64,000 nt of DNA from Odobenus rosmarus divergens (Eukaryota > Chordata > Mammalia > Carnivora > Odobenidae), in NCBI RefSeq assembly GCF_000321225.1, contig NW_004450303.1, positions 1,201,923 to 1,265,922 of the forward strand, in the 5' to 3' direction. The position numbers and the translations under genes were made by a program. Below are positions 11,470 through 23,450 of this stretch, one piece after another (position 1 is the stretch's first letter; every line of letters starts with the position of its first letter). The notes under the pieces were generated by a model. It saw nothing but the letters and a program-made list of their open reading frames with translations, had not been told where the DNA came from and did no database searches.

Positions 11470-12689
11470 GTTTTTGTGAGCTCTTCAAGTTTTCATTATT
11501 TCCAGAAGCTTTGTAAACAATCAGTACTCTGTATTAAGTCCTTTCTTGCCTGACAATCTTGAAAGTGATGTCTCTTTTCCTGCAGAAACCTGAACAAGTG
11601 CTGGGATATGGTTACTATACCCCACCCAAAAAAAAAAAAAAAAAAAAAAAGGAGGTGAGGGAAGAAGCATTAGCTTAGTGGTTAGGGGGTGGGTTTTGAG
11701 GAATCTGCTACTAGAAGCAGAGGATGATATTTCTTATGCAGAGGTAAAATATTTGGTAATATTTGGTTAACTTGGAAGAAAGACATCTCATAAGAATCTG
11801 GGTGTTTGTATGTTGGCTCCAGTTGGTTATATTTAACATGAGCTGAGCTCAGGGAGCATTGGTTTATTTGCAAATAAAAATGTAAAAGAAAAGAGAAAGT
11901 CCAAAAATGAGGCAACATTCACAATGTTGGAGTCTCCCTTTCTTTCTTGTTTCCACAGAAAACAAAATACAAGATGTTGTTCAGTTATTTAATGAAAAAA
12001 AATCATTTGTTATAAAATATCCTTGACAAATCAAGAACCAGCATCCCAATTAATAGTAAACCTTGAAAGCACTCCCAGTAAAAGCAGTATCAAAACATTA
12101 GTATTAGTATTTAGGTTTCTCATTTAATCTTGAGAATTTCTTGCAAATTCAATAAAGCATGGACTTAAAATAAGAAACATATTTGAGACATGGAGCACAA
12201 TTATGAATTTTAATTTACTAAAGAATTATTAAAACTAGCAAGAGAGCTCTAAAAATTGGCTAGAAAAAAATATACAAATATAACTAATTTTACTGTTAGG
12301 AAATAAAATAATGAGATTCTAGAACACTAGTAATACAAGTATTTAGTTTAAATAAAAATATGACAATAAGATATGCATATGATTTCTGTGAAAAAATATA
12401 ATTCTGAAAAATATTAAAGGAATGAATTTTGCTTCTAGTAATGATAGACTACATATTTCAGGCCTAATCGTCAACTAAGAGCAAACAAAAACCTGGAGAA
12501 CACATCAAAGACACATTTTTGAAAGCTTAAGAACGCTGTAACAGGCAGTGAATAATTACTAGGCCAATATCTTTGAGAGAAAAACTCAGAGAGCCTGCCC
12601 AGCATTGGAAACCATACTTTTATTATGGGCCATCTATCTATTGTGGAAAATTCTAGGCCAATTTACAACTGATCTCACTCATAAATGCA
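11470..12689. other. AT-rich intron with an A homopolymer
   Basis: About 23 consecutive A lie at 11628-11650 without an attached element. The rest is AT-rich and unrecognised; parts near 12400-12690 may be old L1. Confidence 0.5.
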
Positions 12690-13200
12690 GAAGTAATATT
12701 CTAACAAAATGCTAAAAAATCAAATCCAGCAATGTGTAAAAATGATCATAATCTCAACCAATATGAATTTATTTCAGGAATGCAAAGTTGTTTTAACAAT
12801 CTAATTCACCACATTAACAGAATGAGATAGAAAAATTATATGATCATCTCAATAAATATAGAATGAAAATTTGTCACAATATATATCTATTTATGTTTTT
12901 TAAAAAAATAGCAATATAAGAACAGAAGGGAGTTTTCTCAATCTGATAAAGGATCTTCACAAAACTTACAACAATCATACTTGTTAAATAGTAGACATTT
13001 ATCCTCTGAGATTATGTAAGTTAAGATGCCTGCTGGCATCACTTTTATTCAACATTGAACTGGACACCATAGTTAGTGTAACAAAGCAAGAAAAACAGTG
13101 TACGAAATTTGAAAAGAAAAAAAAAACCCATAATTATTGCTGACAATATAATTGTATATAAATAATTGACATGTAAATTATAAAAACTGAGTTTAGCAAG
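12690..13200 (+). mobile_element. L1 ORF2 fragment, left part
   Basis: CATAATCTCAACCAATATGA, ATTTCAGGAATGCAAAGTTG, TTCACCACATTAACAGAATG and ATGATCATCTCAATAAATA are L1 reverse-transcriptase-region landmarks in sense. It continues at 13717 after an insertion. Confidence 0.85.
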
Positions 13201-13716
13201 TCCATTAATTGCACGATAATTATCTTGAGTGTTTGAGTGTTGAAAAGGCCTCACAGGATTCAGTTCTTAATCACAACACTAGTCCAGAGATCTCAAGTAC
13301 AGGCTTCTGTGTCCTGTATGCATTAAGTCATAGATGACACACTTGTTTACATCTCTCAGACCACCACTGATACACATGTAAAGCATTTTAGTTCCAGGAG
13401 TCCATCTCATGGTGGGATCTCTTACAGTGGGCTGATCAAGTAACCATAAGACCAGTCTGAACTATAGAAACTCCCCCAAGGCTCCACTAAAATCAGGTGC
13501 AAATCATAAATCTATTTATTATTAAAAACAATGACTGACAAGCCTGTGTGTCCTGTTCCTACCCACAAAACTCACAGACTCATATTACAAAACATAAATT
13601 ATCTTTAGTTAATATATGCTACAGAATTGGTCAAGGATCACCACTGTGCTGCGGGCAGCTCTGAAGATAAACATGTGCTCTATCCAAACCAGCTGAGATT
13701 AATCCATGCTGTATAG
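13201..13716. mobile_element. Unclassified ~515-bp insertion inside an L1
   Basis: The L1 text breaks after TTTAGCAAG (13192-13200) and resumes at TATAGCAAGACTGC (near 13714), so AGCAAG looks duplicated. The insert has balanced composition and no SINE or L1 signature. On the minus strand it carries AATAAA-like motifs, compatible with a solo LTR, but it lacks clear TG...CA ends. I could not name the family. Confidence 0.45.
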
Positions 13717-14160
13717 CAAGACTGCATTATTCAAAGTCAATACACGGGGGGCACCTGGCTGGTTCAGATGGTTAAGCGTCTGCCTTTGATTCAGGTCATG
13801 ATCCCAAGGTCCTGGGATCGAGTCCCGCGTCGGGCTCCCTGCTCCTTGGGAGTCTGCTTCTCCCTCTGCTTCTCTCTCTCTCATGAATAAATAAATAAAA
13901 TCTTTAAAAATAAAAAAAAGCAAAGTCAATACAAATACACACAAATTTATTTCCTTATACAGTAGTAAATATTTCACAAAATTAGAATGTATTTACAATA
14001 GCATTCAAAATTTTAAAAAATAAAAATAAAACAGGATAAATCCAACACAAGAAACGCAAAACTTCTATACCCACAAAAGCACGCAAATACCCACATGTGA
14101 AAAATTAAAAAAAAAAAATCTGTGTGACACTATAGAAATAAGTTCCAGGTAAATTATATT
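13717..14160 (+). mobile_element. L1 ORF2 fragment, right part, carrying a SINE
   Basis: AGCAAGACTGCATTATTCAA then, after the SINE, ATTTACAATAGCATTCAAAA and an AACAGGATAAATCCAACACA stretch continue the ORF2 C-terminal region of the L1 at 12690. No intact frame. Confidence 0.8.
13732..13933 (+). mobile_element. CAN-SINE with 13-bp target-site duplication
   Basis: CAAAGTCAATACA flanks it at 13732-13744 and 13921-13933. GGGGGGCACCTGGCTGGTTC head, GGGATCGAGTCCCGCGTCGG retains CpGs, and the AAATAAATAAAATCTTT tail is intact. It is a short-CT-run form. Confidence 0.96.
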
Positions 14161-14627
14161 TCTGTATTAGTTTCCTGTTGTTAAAACAATTTTCCACACA
14201 CTTAGTAGCTTAAAACAATGCAAATTTATTAATTTCTGTATCTGGAGGTCAGAAGTCCAACATGGGTCAGCAGGACTGCATTGCTTCTGGAGGATCTAGG
14301 AGAAAATATATTCTATTGCTTTTTCCAGTTTCTACAGGTCACCTGAATCCCTTGGTTCAGGGCTCCTCTTTACTCCAACTTCCTTCTGTTGTCACATATC
14401 CTTCTCTGACTCTCTTGATTCCCCCCTTTCCTTTATAAAGGACACTGTGATTATATTGATCCCACCTGAATAATCCAAGATAATCTACCCATCTCAAGAT
14501 CCTTAATTTAATCACAGCTGCAAGGTTCTCAATACTATGTAAAGTAACATATTCACAGGTTCCTGGTGATGTTCCTGATGGACATCTATCGGGGACCATT
14601 ATTCTACCTACCACAAGATCTAACATG
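14161..14627 (-). repeat. MLT1-type MaLR LTR, antisense
   Basis: TATTAGTTTCCTGTTG, GGTCAGAAGTCCAACATGGG, AATAATCCAAGATAATCTAC, CATCTCAAGATCCTTAATTT, ACATATTCACAGGTTCCTGG and CCATTATTCTACCTACCACA follow the reversed MLT1 LTR. An old solo copy. Confidence 0.85.
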
Positions 14628-15130
14628 GAATCAAAACAAGAATGGTTGTAGAAGATAGCATAAGAGAATGCCTGAGGTAGATTGCATTATTTTTCCCAAT
14701 TTATCACCCCAACTATTTTTCATTAACTTTGTCATGTGATTTTAAAGTTCCTTCTATCAGTGTTAGAATGTGCATACATGCTTCTTGACTTTGGACTCAG
14801 TCACATAGCTTGATTTGCTCAATCAATTGTAAGCAGGTATGAAACAAGCAAGTGCTTGAAATGTACTCACCTTCTAAAACTTCTACCATTACTATGGGGG
14901 GAAAAAAAAACAGCTATGGCTAGCCCATTAGTTTGAATCCTACACAAAGCAGACATAGATCTAGCCTTAGCTTAAAGCCAAATCCACCTGAGCCCAGCCT
15001 AAATCAGCCAAGTCAGAGCTAACCTGCAGACCTCTGAGCAAGAATAGATTACCTTAAACAACTGAATTTTGTATTGCTTTGTAGTGTAGCATTATTATGG
15101 CTTTAATTGACTGATAAAATACCTTTCTAA
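14628..15130. other. Intronic sequence, unclassified
   Basis: No gene recognised between the LTR and the next LINE fragment. Confidence 0.45.
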
Positions 15131-15415
15131 CATCAATTGATTTTTTTAGGAAATTGGATTTTAGAACATGGAACAAAAAGCATTAACCACAAAGGGAAAT
15201 ATTCATAAACTGGATTATAACAAAATTAAGAACTTTTGTTCATCAAAACACATTATTGAATGAAAATATAAGCATAATAACTAATAAAGGGCTTATATAC
15301 AATATATATGAAGAATTTCTACAAATCAATAAGAAAAAGATAGAGAAAATCCAAGAGATAATGATCAAGGGATTTGAACAAGACCTTCACCAAGGAGGTA
15401 TTCAAGTATCTTATA
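15131..15415 (+). mobile_element. Degraded L1 fragment
   Basis: ACAAAATTAAGAACTTTTGT, CATCAAAACACATTATTGAA and TATATGAAGAATTTCTACAA followed by AATCAATAAGAAAAAGA match the L1 ORF2 tail region in sense. Confidence 0.75.
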
Positions 15416-15439
15416 TATAATATGAAGTAAGGAGATCCT

Positions 15440-15905
15440 GAAGTAAGGAAATACTGGTATGAGATGAGTTTGGAAAGTACACAGAAGCCTCGCTAAGCAG
15501 AGCCTGTAGGATGTGGTAAAATGCAGATTTAATTTTAATACAATGGGAAGACACTGTGAGGTTTTAAGAAGAGATAAGTAATTATACAAATTATATTGTA
15601 GCTTCCCACTTTGTTGCTGTATATGGAGAATGATTCAAAATGGGGCAAAAATAAATGCAAAAAGAGCAATTAGTAAGATTGTATTAGCAATCTGTAACTA
15701 AGAGAATTAAGGTGATGGTAATGAAACTGGAAAGAAGCCAACGGATTCAAAATAAATTTTGGGGGCATACTCAAATTAATGATGGCTTATTTTGGGGCCA
15801 AGGATTGGGAAAAAAAGGAAGAACAAAGAGGTCTCCTAATTTTTGGAATTGAGCAATTGGGTGCATGATGTGGTTTGTCCACTTATTAAGATGGGAAGAA
15901 ATTTA
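15440..15905 (-). mobile_element. Old L2 fragment, antisense
   Basis: CAATGGGAAGACACTGTGAG, GCCAACGGATTCAAAATA and GAATTGAGCAATTGGGTGCA align in order with the reverse complement of L2 ORF2. Strongly diverged. Confidence 0.6.
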
Positions 15906-17500
15906 ATGTACCACTTAGCTCTTAATTTTTTTGTCTTTCTACTTATGTTGACGGATTGACTTTTGTTTGCCTTTAGTCTGCATTTCTTACCCCTATTATG
16001 CATAGCCGGGATCTAGTTCAATGAAGGAGCATGTCAGGAAGAAAGCAGTTTTGCTTAGGTAGATAATCCAACATCTCCCTATAATTCAACACTGTAAAGT
16101 TTAGAGTAGAGATGGGAATCCATTTTCCATACTTCTCTGTAAAATCATGGAGAAGACACAGAATTTTTGTGAATTAGTAATTACCTCATGAGGTAGTGTA
16201 TTGTAGAAGAAAGGTAAGGATGTTAGGGCAAATCAAAACTATATAATATTGGTCATAAAGATTTTACTTTGAATTTTTAATTAATTTGTGCTTTAACTGA
16301 ATACTTGAGGAAAAAATTCCATGAACTCAAAATACATTTTCTGTAAAATGTACTAATTTCTTAAAAAAATAATCAGTGTGTAGTATCCAAATATAGTGGT
16401 TAATTATTACAGCAACCTTTATATTACTCTTTTATGAGCAAAATTGTCTTCATAGCCTATATGGAAAATGTACACTCTTAATTATTATCTCATTTTTCTA
16501 AACAAAAGTTTCCAACATTAGTGATTTAAACAAAAATAAACACTAGCATAAAGCAATGTATTATGTTTTTAATAAAATATCTTTTGCATTCTATTTTCTG
16601 TGTGCAAATACATTTGGTCATGGTAACATGACAGATCAATTTAATGCTAATTAGTAATTAGCATTAAAAACTGAACAAACTGAATATAATGCTATATTTC
16701 TAAAGGAAATGTATTACAAATAGTGGCAAAGTATTGCATGTAAATGGTTTGGATTGCAACTTACAAATTAATTATCACAGAAGGAACATTAGCTTTTCAC
16801 ATATTACATATTTGATTGCAATATTTCAGATTATTCATCACCTTCAAGGGAATGTCTATGCTTCATTTTTATAATTTATAGTGATTAAAATGTGAAAAAA
16901 TATTGATTTTTAGGTCAGGGGATAATTGAAATAAATTACCTTCTAAACTAAAGTGTAATATTAGTTCTCACCAAGTCCTTTTTCTTGTCTTTCATAGCTT
17001 CAATCAATCTTAAAAAATATATTATATATATATAGTGTATACATATAATCCTATGTATGTGATTGAAAGTTGAACTTGAAATGCTAAATTTACTATAAAA
17101 ATGTTATTCATCTATCCTCTAGGATCCTTCATTAAAAAAGAATTCTGGGCATTTTACTTTATTTCTGTTTCTTTTTTAATCTGTTGAGATAAAGATTAAA
17201 AAAAGACTAAGAATTTATATTGGTAAAATTAATCTTATATAACTACCTCATCTTATTTCAGAAATAGTTAAGGCAGAAAGTAAAGATTTTGTTAATGATA
17301 TTAATTTACATTTGTTGGGGTGATCTCTTACTACAAAATTCTTTCCTACATACTTGTAATGAAGTTTGGAAGGGAATTTCATATTCTGAATTTATGGCTA
17401 ATAAAGTTGAAAAATATATACAAGGTTTGAATATTAGTTTACAGGTTTGGGTACTCATGACATATATATCCTTGTCTAATATAAATTGACACCTAATCTC
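15906..17500. other. Unique AT-rich intron, possible regulatory block
   Basis: No gene or clear repeat. It holds a long inverted repeat at 16640-16668 and several TAATTA motifs. A (TA)n run lies at 17020-17034. Confidence 0.5.
16640..16668. repeat. 29-bp near-perfect palindrome with homeodomain-type sites
   Basis: Arms TTTAATGCTAATTA and TAATTAGCATTAAA are perfect reverse complements around a single G at 16654. Each arm holds TAATTA (homeodomain core) and ATGCTAAT (POU/octamer-like). The structure is read directly; regulatory function is inferred. Confidence 0.75.
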
Positions 17501-18000
17501 CATCCCACCAGACTGACAGGAAATTCAGTCACAGTTACTGTCCCTTCCTCTCATAAGCATAACAGATAATCTAGCAAAAGTCTGATGTCTTAGGCAAGGT
17601 AAAATATGCTACAAAACCCCTCTTGTGTAGTCCATGCTCCTGATGATTGTGCCCTTGTTTCAAATCAACAGGATCTTTTGTCTCTCGAGTCCAAAGGCTC
17701 AAAAGATTTTCCACTGTGTTAAGTCATAGAGCTCTTTGTAAGGTGGGAGTTCCTGGTTCTATAGGGAGTCTCCCTAAATTCACCCTTCCTCTGCATACTG
17801 ACACAGTGGATGTGCCAAACCCTGACATCTTCCTTATGTCTGTGGAAATTCCTTTTCCCTCTAGTTGTGATCTCAGACACTCCTTCTCTTTCTCTTACAA
17901 CCAAATAGAGCTTGCTTTCTTCCTTGTCTGGAAGCTTTAAGTTACAAAAACAGGCAGACATTTACATTTGTCAAAATCTCTGAGGCAAAGGGACCATTTG
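17501..18000. other. Unclassified block of higher complexity
   Basis: Sequence between 17500 and 17960 is less AT-rich than its surroundings. Two overlapping opposite-strand frames (97 and 80 codons) are present, but no domain, start context or splice site supports either. It may be an old repeat I do not recognise. Confidence 0.35.
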
Positions 18001-18424
18001 CCTGCATGGAAAACAGAAAGGACAGATAAAAAATTAGCATCTCAAAAATTATTTTGTCAAAAATAAAAAACTAAATGTTAAATGGATTTAAATGCATGAT
18101 ACGAATCAAAAGCATTAGAGCCTTGGCTTCCTAAAGCAAATGTAATTTTTACTGTATCATTTTGTGGATTTTTTTCCTCTCAGTCAATCAGTATCTGTTT
18201 TGACATTATTATATATTCTTCCAACTAGTTTTAGTTTTCTTGCTAGCTCCTAACCCAGGGAAAACATGCTGAAAATCTCTCACATTTGGCTGTTCATTTG
18301 AAATTATCAACAAGAGTGCAGAATAATTCAGGATGTCTTCTATTTTGAGGAAAAAAACCCTAACATTTGACTTACTGTTAAAATTAAGCATATGATATGT
18401 TCTTTGACTTCTGTCATCTTTATA

Positions 18425-19830
18425 AATAGATTCATTTATTCAGCAATTCTACTGGGCATCTACCATAAGCTGGGTCCTATACAGGTAGTATGAGGAACAG
18501 GGTCCTACCTATGTGTGATGAGACTATAAGAGAATATGCATTGTGGCTACTTGAAGAAAAGAATCTAAACTGAGAACTGAAGAATATATAGGTGTCACCT
18601 GGATAAAGGGGATATTAGATAGAGGATGAAGGGATACTGTTCCAGGCAAAGAAAAGCATAAGTTCAAAGGCCAAGGAAGTTCATGGGCCTTTATTAAGAA
18701 TTGAAGAATTAAAAGAAATCCAATAGAACAAATCTTTAAAAGTCTTATAGACCAGGTTAAGGAATTCAGATTTTATCCTAAAGATTTTGGAGAAATATCC
18801 TAAAAGGGCTAAGGAGTTCTATAAAGGATTTCACAAAACCAGAGTACTATTTTAAGAGGATAACTGAATGAGAATGCAGAATGGAGAAAAGAAGAGGCTG
18901 ATGGTTCAGGGAGGGGGAGGTTGGCTTTGGGATGGCCATTTAAGAAGCCATCAGTGGTTCAGGTGTGAAAATGCTTGCGGCTGGGAAGTTAGGTTTAAAC
19001 TTGCTCAGTTTGAGGTATGGGTGAGACATATAAGTGGAGATGCTAAGTAAGCTTTGAACTTGAGGAGAGAAATATGGACGAGAGAAATGTATACTCGAGT
19101 GTCATAAGCTGATAGATCATATTAAAGGCATAAAAGTAAGCCAGGTGATAGAGAAAGAAAATGTCGGAAGAGAAGAATGGCTAGGGTAAAAACTGGAGAA
19201 ACAATATTCAGGTAGAGAAGAATAAGCCTACAAGGGTAAGAACAAATGGCTGGAGGAAAAGGAAGAAAATTAAGAGAGTTTGATTTCTAAAAAAGCCAGG
19301 GAAGATTTTTAAGAAAGAAAGAAAGAAAGAAAGGTCGACCCAAATAGAGTCAAGCGTCAGAGCAAGGTAAGGATCAAATAAACCTATCAGATGAAGAGGC
19401 CTGGGGATAGTTGCTCATTACTTTGGTGAAAACAGCCTCAGCAGATATAGAAGGTACTAGCCAGAGAGCAGTATATTAAGGTACACATGTGAGGGGAAGA
19501 AATGGGAGGAGAGGGATCAAGTGTTTGGAAAGGGGGGGAAACTTAAGGGAAGGTGAATCCTGTTTAATTTTAACATGAGATTTGATCAGGTTTACATATC
19601 AGTTGGAAAGATGAAATAGAGAAGAGAGGCCAAAAGTCTGTTGGGCAGTGGCACAATCAATAGGACAAATGTCTTAAGGAGGCAAGAGAGGAGAAGGAAT
19701 TAAAAGAATGAATAGATGGAGAAATTAGTTATAATTAATGATGAGAGGCATCTCTTCCCATGGAACAGGGAGAAGGAGAAAAGTAATAAGTGCTGATTTA
19801 AGGAAAATAATGGATGCTTTGAAATGCAAA
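18425..19830 (-). mobile_element. Old L2 LINE, antisense
   Basis: From ATTTATTCAGCAATTCTACT and GGGCATCTACCATAAGCTGG (reversed 3' end) through GTTCCAGGCAAAGAAAAGCA, GAATTCAGATTTTATCCTAA and CCTATCAGATGAAGAGGCCT to AATGTCTTAAGGAGGCAAGA, the order is that of reversed L2. A (GAAA)n run lies at 19314-19333. Confidence 0.7.
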
Positions 19831-19834
19831 TTAC

Positions 19835-20772
19835 AACAGAAATGAGACACTACACACCTACACACCACAACTCCTCTATTAGAATGGCCAAAATCCAGAA
19901 CACAGAAAACGTGAAATACTGGTGATCATGTAGAACAAAAGAAACTCTTATATAACTGAATATATTAGTAATATACATTAGTGAATATAGTTCTGGTGGG
20001 AATGCAAAAGGGACAGCCACTTTGGAAGACAGTTTGGCGGTTCCTTACAAAATGAAACACACTCTTACCATACTACCCAGCAATAGCATTTCTTGGTATT
20101 TACCAAAGGAGTTGAAAACTTATACCCACACAAAAACCTCCACATGGATGTTTTTAGCAGTTTCATTCATAATCGCCAAGAATCAGAAACAACAAAGATG
20201 TCCTTCAGTAGGGGAATGGATGAATAAATTGTGTGCATCCAGACAATGGAATAATTCAGTGCTAAGTAGAAGTGAGCTATCATGCCATTAAAAAACATGG
20301 AGGAAACTTAAATGCATATTACTAAGTGAAAGAAGCCAATCTGAAAAGGCTATATACTGTAGGATTCCAATTATGTGATATTCTGGAAAAGGCAAAACTA
20401 TAGAGACAGTAAAAAGATCAGTGTCACCAGGGATTGGGGAGTGGATAAGGATAGGCCAAGCACAGAGGATTTTAGGGCAATGCAAATATTCTGTATGATA
20501 CTGTAATGATAGATTTATGTCATTATACATTTGTCCAAACTCAGAAAATGTACAACACCAAGAATGAACCCTAATGTAAACCATGGACTTTGCGTGATTA
20601 TGATGTGTTGATGTAGGTTCATCCATTGTAATAAACGTACCACTCTGGTGGAAGATGTTGGTAATGGGGGAGGCTATATGTGTGTGGGGGCAGAGAATAT
20701 ATGGTAAATCTCTATACCTTCCCCTCAATTTTGCTGTGAACCTTAAACTGTTTTAAAAAATAAAGTCTTTAT
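19835..20772 (+). mobile_element. L1M 3' end
   Basis: AGAATGGCCAAAATCCAGAA, GGGAATGCAAAAGGGACAGC, ACCATACTACCCAGCAATAG, GGATGAATAAATTGTG and AAGCCAATCTGAAAAGGCTA are the L1M ORF2 end and 3'UTR in sense, ending in TTTTAAAAAATAAAGTCTTT. The 146-codon minus frame over it is antisense noise. Confidence 0.9.
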
Positions 20773-20871
20773 AAAAAAGACTTTTCAGTTCTGGAGTTAA
20801 AAGAGCTGAGTGATTTCTCCCCTGGTTTTATTAGTACCTTTATGAATTAGGGAGTAAATTCACTGACTAAG

Positions 20872-21329
20872 AATGAAGGAGTGAAATAGGGGGCATCAAA
20901 CAAACTGAGGGTTGCTGGAGTGGTGGGGGTGGGAGGGATGGGGTGGCTGGGTGATAGACATTGGGAAGGATATGTGCTATGGTGAGTGCTGTGAATTGTA
21001 TAAGACTGTTGAATCACAGACCTGTACCTCTGAAACAAATAATACATTATATGTTAAAAAAAAGAAGATAGTAGGAAGGGAAAAATGAAGGGGGGGAAAT
21101 CGGAGGGAGAGATGAACCATGAGAGACGATGGACTCTGAAAAACAAACTGAGGGTTCTAGAAGGGAGGGAGTGGGGGGATGGGTTAGCCTGGTGATGGGT
21201 ATTAAGGAGGGCACGTTCTGCATGGAGCACTGGGTGTTATACGCAAACAGTGAATCATGGAACACTACATCAAAAACTAATGATGTAATGTATGGTGATT
21301 AACATAACATAATAATAAAAAAAAAAAGG
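20872..21329 (+). mobile_element. Young carnivore L1 3'UTR with two related modules and poly(A)
   Basis: Two successive modules each contain CAAACTGAGGGTT, a GGGAGGG-type G-rich run and a CAGTGAATCATGGAAC or TGTTGAATCACAGACC motif. It ends AATGATGTAATGTATGGTGA, TTAACATAACATAATAATAA, then A(11). This is the 3' terminus of a 5'-truncated carnivore L1 that is much less decayed than neighbouring LINEs. Confidence 0.88.
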
Positions 21330-22204
21330 TTGAGAAGAAATAGAAAGCCACCATGGACTAGACACATGAAAAAATGATAGAGCAAGGCAACTAGAAAAGC
21401 AACACAATGTTTTGGGACAGAATTGAGGGCTCAGAAGAAAAAAAAGAACAGTGAAAATTATTAGTGGTAATAATCTGTCCCTATGTCTGTCAGTAAACAG
21501 ATGACAAATATTTACTGAGTGTCTACTATGAGTCAAGCATGTTTCCAGGCATTGGGGAGTCAGAAGTATTCAAGACATACAGAATTCCTGCCCTCCCAGA
21601 GATTACGTTATAGTGGAGGAAAGGTAATTTGAGATTCTAACACTGTAATTCAATAGAAAGACCAAGGCAGAGTAGACCAACTGTTTTACCTAGAGAAAGG
21701 CATCTTCAAGGAGATGCCTTTTTAAATTGAGGTATGCAGTATGCAGCCATAATAATATCTCAGGGAAGAGTATTCCACATTTACAAGGTACAAAGGTACA
21801 AAGGTACAAAGGAGAGCAGATACAAAGACCCTGAGATGGAAGTTGGTTTGGTATGTTCGATGGAGAAGAATTGGACCTGTGTGGCAGAGTGCAGTGAATC
21901 AGAATAGAATGAGATGAGCTCTGAGCAGCAGGCTGGAGTGTATTTGCTAGTGGCTGGGATACCACAGTAATGATTTGGGGTTTATTTTAAGTATATTGAA
22001 AGACACTGGAAGGTTGTAAGACCTTTTCCTATTGATGTGAACTGATTCATGCCTTTATATGAGCATACAAGCTACTGAGTGAAAGATCTGAAAGCTAGAC
22101 TATGTGGGAGTGAGAGTAGATTTGGGAGACCAGTTAGAAGATTAAGTCCAGGGGAAAGATGCCAGTGCCTGGACAAGTATATTATATCAGAGAGAAGAGG
22201 TAAT

Positions 22205-22500
22205 GATGTGGAGCAAACGCCACCAAAATTCCCAGTAGCTTTCAACAAAGAAGATTCATTTGTGACTTTTGACAACAAAGCTTCTTTTGTGGCTCACTCT
22301 AGGTATCCATCTTGGGTCTACAGCAGCTCTGCTTCATGTCATCTATACTTCATGACACATTCTCTATCTTGATTATTGTTTACATGAAAAAAAAAAAGAG
22401 AATACAGTAAATCCTGCATTGGCTCTTAGGGCCTCTGTCCAGAAGAAATATATGTCATTTTGATCACATTTTATTTTTTTCTGTTTAGACAAATCATATC
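22205..22500 (+). repeat. Unclassified interspersed-repeat block within L2
   Basis: L2 order is lost here. Motifs such as CAGCAGCTCTGCTTCATG and CTGTCCAGAAGAAATATATG resemble an old mammalian repeat I cannot name with confidence. Confidence 0.35.
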
Positions 22501-22684
22501 AACAAAGCTGGCATTAGTGGGATGAAGAAATTTAATCCTACTCCAGGCAGATCCATTAAGTATTTGTGAACAATAATACAGTGTGTTGAAAATTGAGCGG
22601 TGAATGTGAGGATTATAATGTGAGTAGAGCCAATGCAAATGACTTTTGGATTAGATGTGGGATGTGAAGGTAAAAGAGGAATCA

Positions 22685-22909
22685 AGAATAATCTCCAGCT
22701 TGGGGCGCTTGGATGGTTCAGTTGGTTAAGTGTCTGCCTTCAGCTCAAGTCATAATCTCAGGGTCCTGGGATCGAGCCCCACATCAGGCTCCCTGCTCAG
22801 CAGGGAGTCTGTTTCTCCCTCTGCCTCTCCCCCACCCCAGTGCGCTCCCTCTCTCTCAAATAAATAATTAAAATCTTTAAGAAAAAAAAAAAAGAATAAC
22901 CCCCAGCTT
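22685..22909 (+). mobile_element. CAN-SINE with 17-bp target-site duplication
   Basis: AGAATAATCTCCAGCTT (22685-22701) and AGAATAACCCCCAGCTT (22893-22909) bound a GGGGCGCTTGGATGGTTCAG head and an A-rich tail. Confidence 0.96.
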
Positions 22910-23450
22910 TGCAGCCTGAGATACTGGGAGGAGGATGTAGGATGGGACTTTCCCAGCATTGATCAGCAGTCAAGATATAGGTAAGGGAAAAGCAAATAAA
23001 TGGACTCATCTAAGTTTTGTTGTATAAGGACAGTCTGACAAAATATTAGTCTAAGTGATGGGCAATTGTACTAACCTGGATAGAGAATAAAGTGGAACCA
23101 GGAGGGAGATGAAGGATAAGAAGAAAAGCGGAAAATTAATGGACTGAAGGTCTTAATGGGGTTCAAGGACAGGGAGAAGGGAAATAAAATAAGTAAATGA
23201 GCAAACTAGAAGGATAGAAATTTTTTTCTATGAATGTTTGGGGTAGGTGAGTTTTGGATAATGGCAATGCCAATAAGCAATCATGAGCTGATAACTGGGA
23301 TAGAATAAAAAGTCTTTGGAGAGAACGGTATGTTTGATGAGCTATCCAAGTGGAAGATAAAATCACAAAGGATAATTTCCATAGGTAGAACTGTAGTAGA
23401 TTTGGCAACTAGATGTACTACGCTAAAATATTGATTGAATTATAGGGATT

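Larger units (their letters stand above)
21490..23450 (-). mobile_element. Old L2 LINE, antisense, with later insertions
   Basis: AAATATTTACTGAGTGTCTA and CATGTTTCCAGGCATTGGGG are the reversed L2 3' end; AAGACACTGGAAGGTTGTAA, GGATTAGATGTGGGATGTGA and GAATAACCCCCAGCTTTGCA continue in order. It is broken by a SINE at 22702-22892 and an unclassified block at 22205-22500. (AAAGGTAC)3 lies near 21786-21811. Confidence 0.65.

Noticed and set aside
11628..11650. Poly(A) run as a second poly(A)-only insertion
   Set aside because: No flanking direct repeat could be seen, unlike the run at 30458.
20288..20728. 146-codon open frame on - strand
   Set aside because: It is the antisense of an L1M 3' end that reads clearly in the + direction.
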